The notes beneath the pieces are model-generated. The model saw only the letters and a program-made list of their open reading frames with translations, made no database searches and was not told the DNA's origin. Shown here piece by piece: positions 19,926-21,487 of a DNA stretch of 21,487 bases (positions are counted from its first letter, which is position 1; every line of letters starts with the position of its first letter). Position numbers and translations under genes: made by a program. Origin of the DNA: Funneliformis mosseae (taxonomy: Eukaryota; Glomeromycota; Glomeromycetes; Glomerales; Glomeraceae); assembly GCA_910592005.1 (NCBI GenBank), contig CAJVPP010001237.1, positions 1 through 21,487 of the forward strand, in the 5' to 3' direction.

Positions 19926-20500
19926 TAATCATGGCTAGCCAAAGGCTGATCTTAATATTTGAAAGTAACATTTTGCTAGTATATATAAAGATTATAATGT
20001 TTATTAAATTAGAAGTGAATGTGATTTTTTTTATTTATATAAAAATATTCTTTAATTACATCTGAATCTATTATATATTATATTATTTCCTATTTTAAAC
20101 ATTGTTTTTGAATAGATTATTATCACAATGAAGCTAAACTAACTAAAATTCTTATTTTTTGATTTTTTGATTTATTGTTTTTATTTATCTTTAATAAATA
20201 ATTTCATTTATTTATTTTAAATTTGATCAGTTTCTATTTTAAGCTAAGAATTATATGGAACTTTTAAATAGAACTTTTTTATTTATTTTATCTATTTATT
20301 GATTAATTATTTTTTTTCTTAAACAGTATTAAATTAGATCAGATCATTCTTGATCAGTAGTAAACACAGATGATTAAAATTATTTTTTAATATATTAATA
20401 CATTATTTTTTATTTGATTATTATTTTTACTATTATATGATTAATTTTACTTTTTTAGGCTAAATCAGTTTATCTTTTTAGCTAAAATTAAAGCTCTAAA
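19926..20500. other. Gene-free AT-rich stretch
   Basis: Almost wholly A/T with stop codons in all frames. Nothing was identified apart from the approach to the AGGTCAG repeat at 20501. Confidence 0.4.
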
Positions 20501-20640
20501 CAGGTCAGTTCAGGTCAGATTAATCAAGTTATCTGAACTGAGAGGACTAGGTCAGGTCAAACAAAAATCTGACCTGATTTAAATTTTCATTTGACCTGAT
20601 ACGACCTGACCTGAACTGACCTAATCTAACCTAATTTGAT
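20501..20640. repeat. AGGTCAG-rich inverted repeat
   Basis: aggtcagttcaggtcag at 20502-20518 is exactly reverse-complemented at 20606-20622. Between them the forward motif aggtca recurs on the left half (20552-20560) and ctgacct / gacctga on the right half, so the whole 140 bp is an imperfect palindrome built from one short motif. It could fold as a hairpin or be the remnant of a small inverted-repeat element. Confidence 0.6.
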
Positions 20641-20760
20641 CAAATTATTTAAATTATTTAATAAACTATATATTATTGATTCAATTCTTTTGCTTTTTTT
20701 GTAAAAAAATTATATGCAAAATGATATAAAAATTTTTAATTTGATGATTAATTACATTAC

Positions 20761-20796
20761 AATTGCATGATTAATTACAATTGCATGATTAATTAT
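20761..20796. repeat. Two-unit 18-bp tandem repeat
   Basis: aattgcatgattaattac (20761-20778) is followed directly by aattgcatgattaattat, differing only in the last base. No function is suggested. Confidence 0.6.
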
Positions 20797-21003
20797 AGTT
20801 ATACTGAAAATCAATTTTTCAATCTTTTTTTTTCTTTTTTTAACAAAAAAAAATACTTTTATTTTATTTAACATAATCTTTAAAAAAAAACAACCTTATT
20901 TTTTAAATACTTAAACTTGTAATTTTTATATATATTTAATATCTTTTTTTTTATAAACATTAATACAGAGAATTCATGACGAATTTTAAGCACTTTGGTT
21001 AAA

Positions 21004-21487
21004 ATCAATCACCTTTCATTTCTAAGTAAAAATTGTTAGGCAGATTAGATACTATTTACATCTGATGTTCTATCTTGATGGGATTAATATTCATGTAGAA
21101 ATAATTTTTTTTGTAACTTTACTAAATAAGTTACACTTTTTTGACTTCACAAGGAAATTTGAACACTTTAATTAAAGTTAATTGCTTTTCATTTCTAAGA
21201 AAAAGTTACTCAGAAGGTTCGATACTATTTTTATATAAAATTTAATCTCGATTGGATTAATATTCATGTTGTAATATGTGTTTTTGTAACTTTATTAATA
21301 TCGCAGACCATTTTTTTTTAAATTCACACCTTTCATTTCTAAGTAAAAGTTGTTCAGCAGGTTCGATACTATTTGCATATAAAATTTAATCTCAATTGGA
21401 TTAATATTCTTGTTTTAATATGTGTTTTTGTAACTTTATTAATATCGCGGACCTTTTTTTTTTAACTTCACAAGATAATTTGATCAC
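21004..21487. repeat. Tandem repeat array running off the window end
   Basis: Three units share ttcatttctaag, then aggttcgatactattt (eroded in the first), atttaatctc, ttggattaatattc and tgtaactttatta. The tttcatttctaag anchor is at about 21016, 21189 and 21331, so spacing is uneven (about 173 and 142 nt), with the loss mostly in the gacttcacaagga spacer. Units 2 and 3 are closer to each other than to unit 1. The last unit continues past 21487, so the array is probably longer. Non-coding. Confidence 0.7.

Noticed and set aside
20501..20622. AGGTCA half-sites resembling nuclear receptor response elements
   Set aside because: Fungi of this group are not known to use metazoan nuclear receptors; the motif is part of a local repeat structure.
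21355..21375. aggttcgatactat resembling a tRNA T-arm
   Set aside because: The flanking bases do not form a T-stem or acceptor stem, and the motif recurs as part of the tandem array.

Overview
The window looks like nuclear DNA of an arbuscular mycorrhizal fungus (Glomeromycotina, Rhizophagus-like). This rests on the very AT-rich base composition, short 72-85 nt GT-AG introns, and two copies of the BTB-BACK-TLDc family, which I know to be strongly expanded in these fungi. Decayed Tc1/mariner and hAT DNA transposons and a bacterial-type leucine-rich-repeat gene also fit. No rRNA, tRNA, CRISPR array or prokaryotic operon was seen. The organism call is an inference from family knowledge, not from a database search.

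Layout. (1) 394-5509 is a direct tandem duplication of a segment of about 2.2 kb. Copy 1 carries a three-exon gene for a 187-residue predicted secreted cysteine-containing protein (1189-1902). Copy 2 carries a decayed paralogue (4087-4839) and a roughly 580 bp repeat inserted in its upstream region. The right edge of the duplicated unit lies inside a hAT-like element. (2) 5421-7040 is that hAT-like element, with imperfect 8-bp flanking repeats; a broken Tc1 transposase lies inside it. A separate 7.06-7.58 kb element with long inverted arms follows. (3) 7899-9385 (minus) is an apparently intact two-exon BTB-BACK-TLDc gene of 469 residues. (4) 10121-11104 is a second element of the 5421-type, with a nested element (10262-11030) carrying a broken BED-finger fragment of a hAT transposase. 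(5) 11.1-14.1 kb has no recognisable gene but holds a perfect 22-bp inverted repeat. (6) 14100-15639 (plus) is a second BTB-BACK-TLDc copy, divergently oriented to the first, broken by a 1-nt insertion and an 8-bp tandem duplication. (7) 16357-16648 has promoter or LTR architecture without a downstream gene. (8) 16995-17967 (minus) is a coiled-coil plus LRR gene with eight 20-residue repeats and two frame breaks. (9) 18-21.5 kb is gene-free and repeat-rich.

The genes do not form a pathway. The window reads as an accessory, transposon-laden region in which gene families duplicate and decay: one secreted-protein pair, one BTB-TLDc pair and one LRR gene. The intact candidates are the secreted protein gene at 1189-1902 and the BTB-TLDc gene at 7899-9385.
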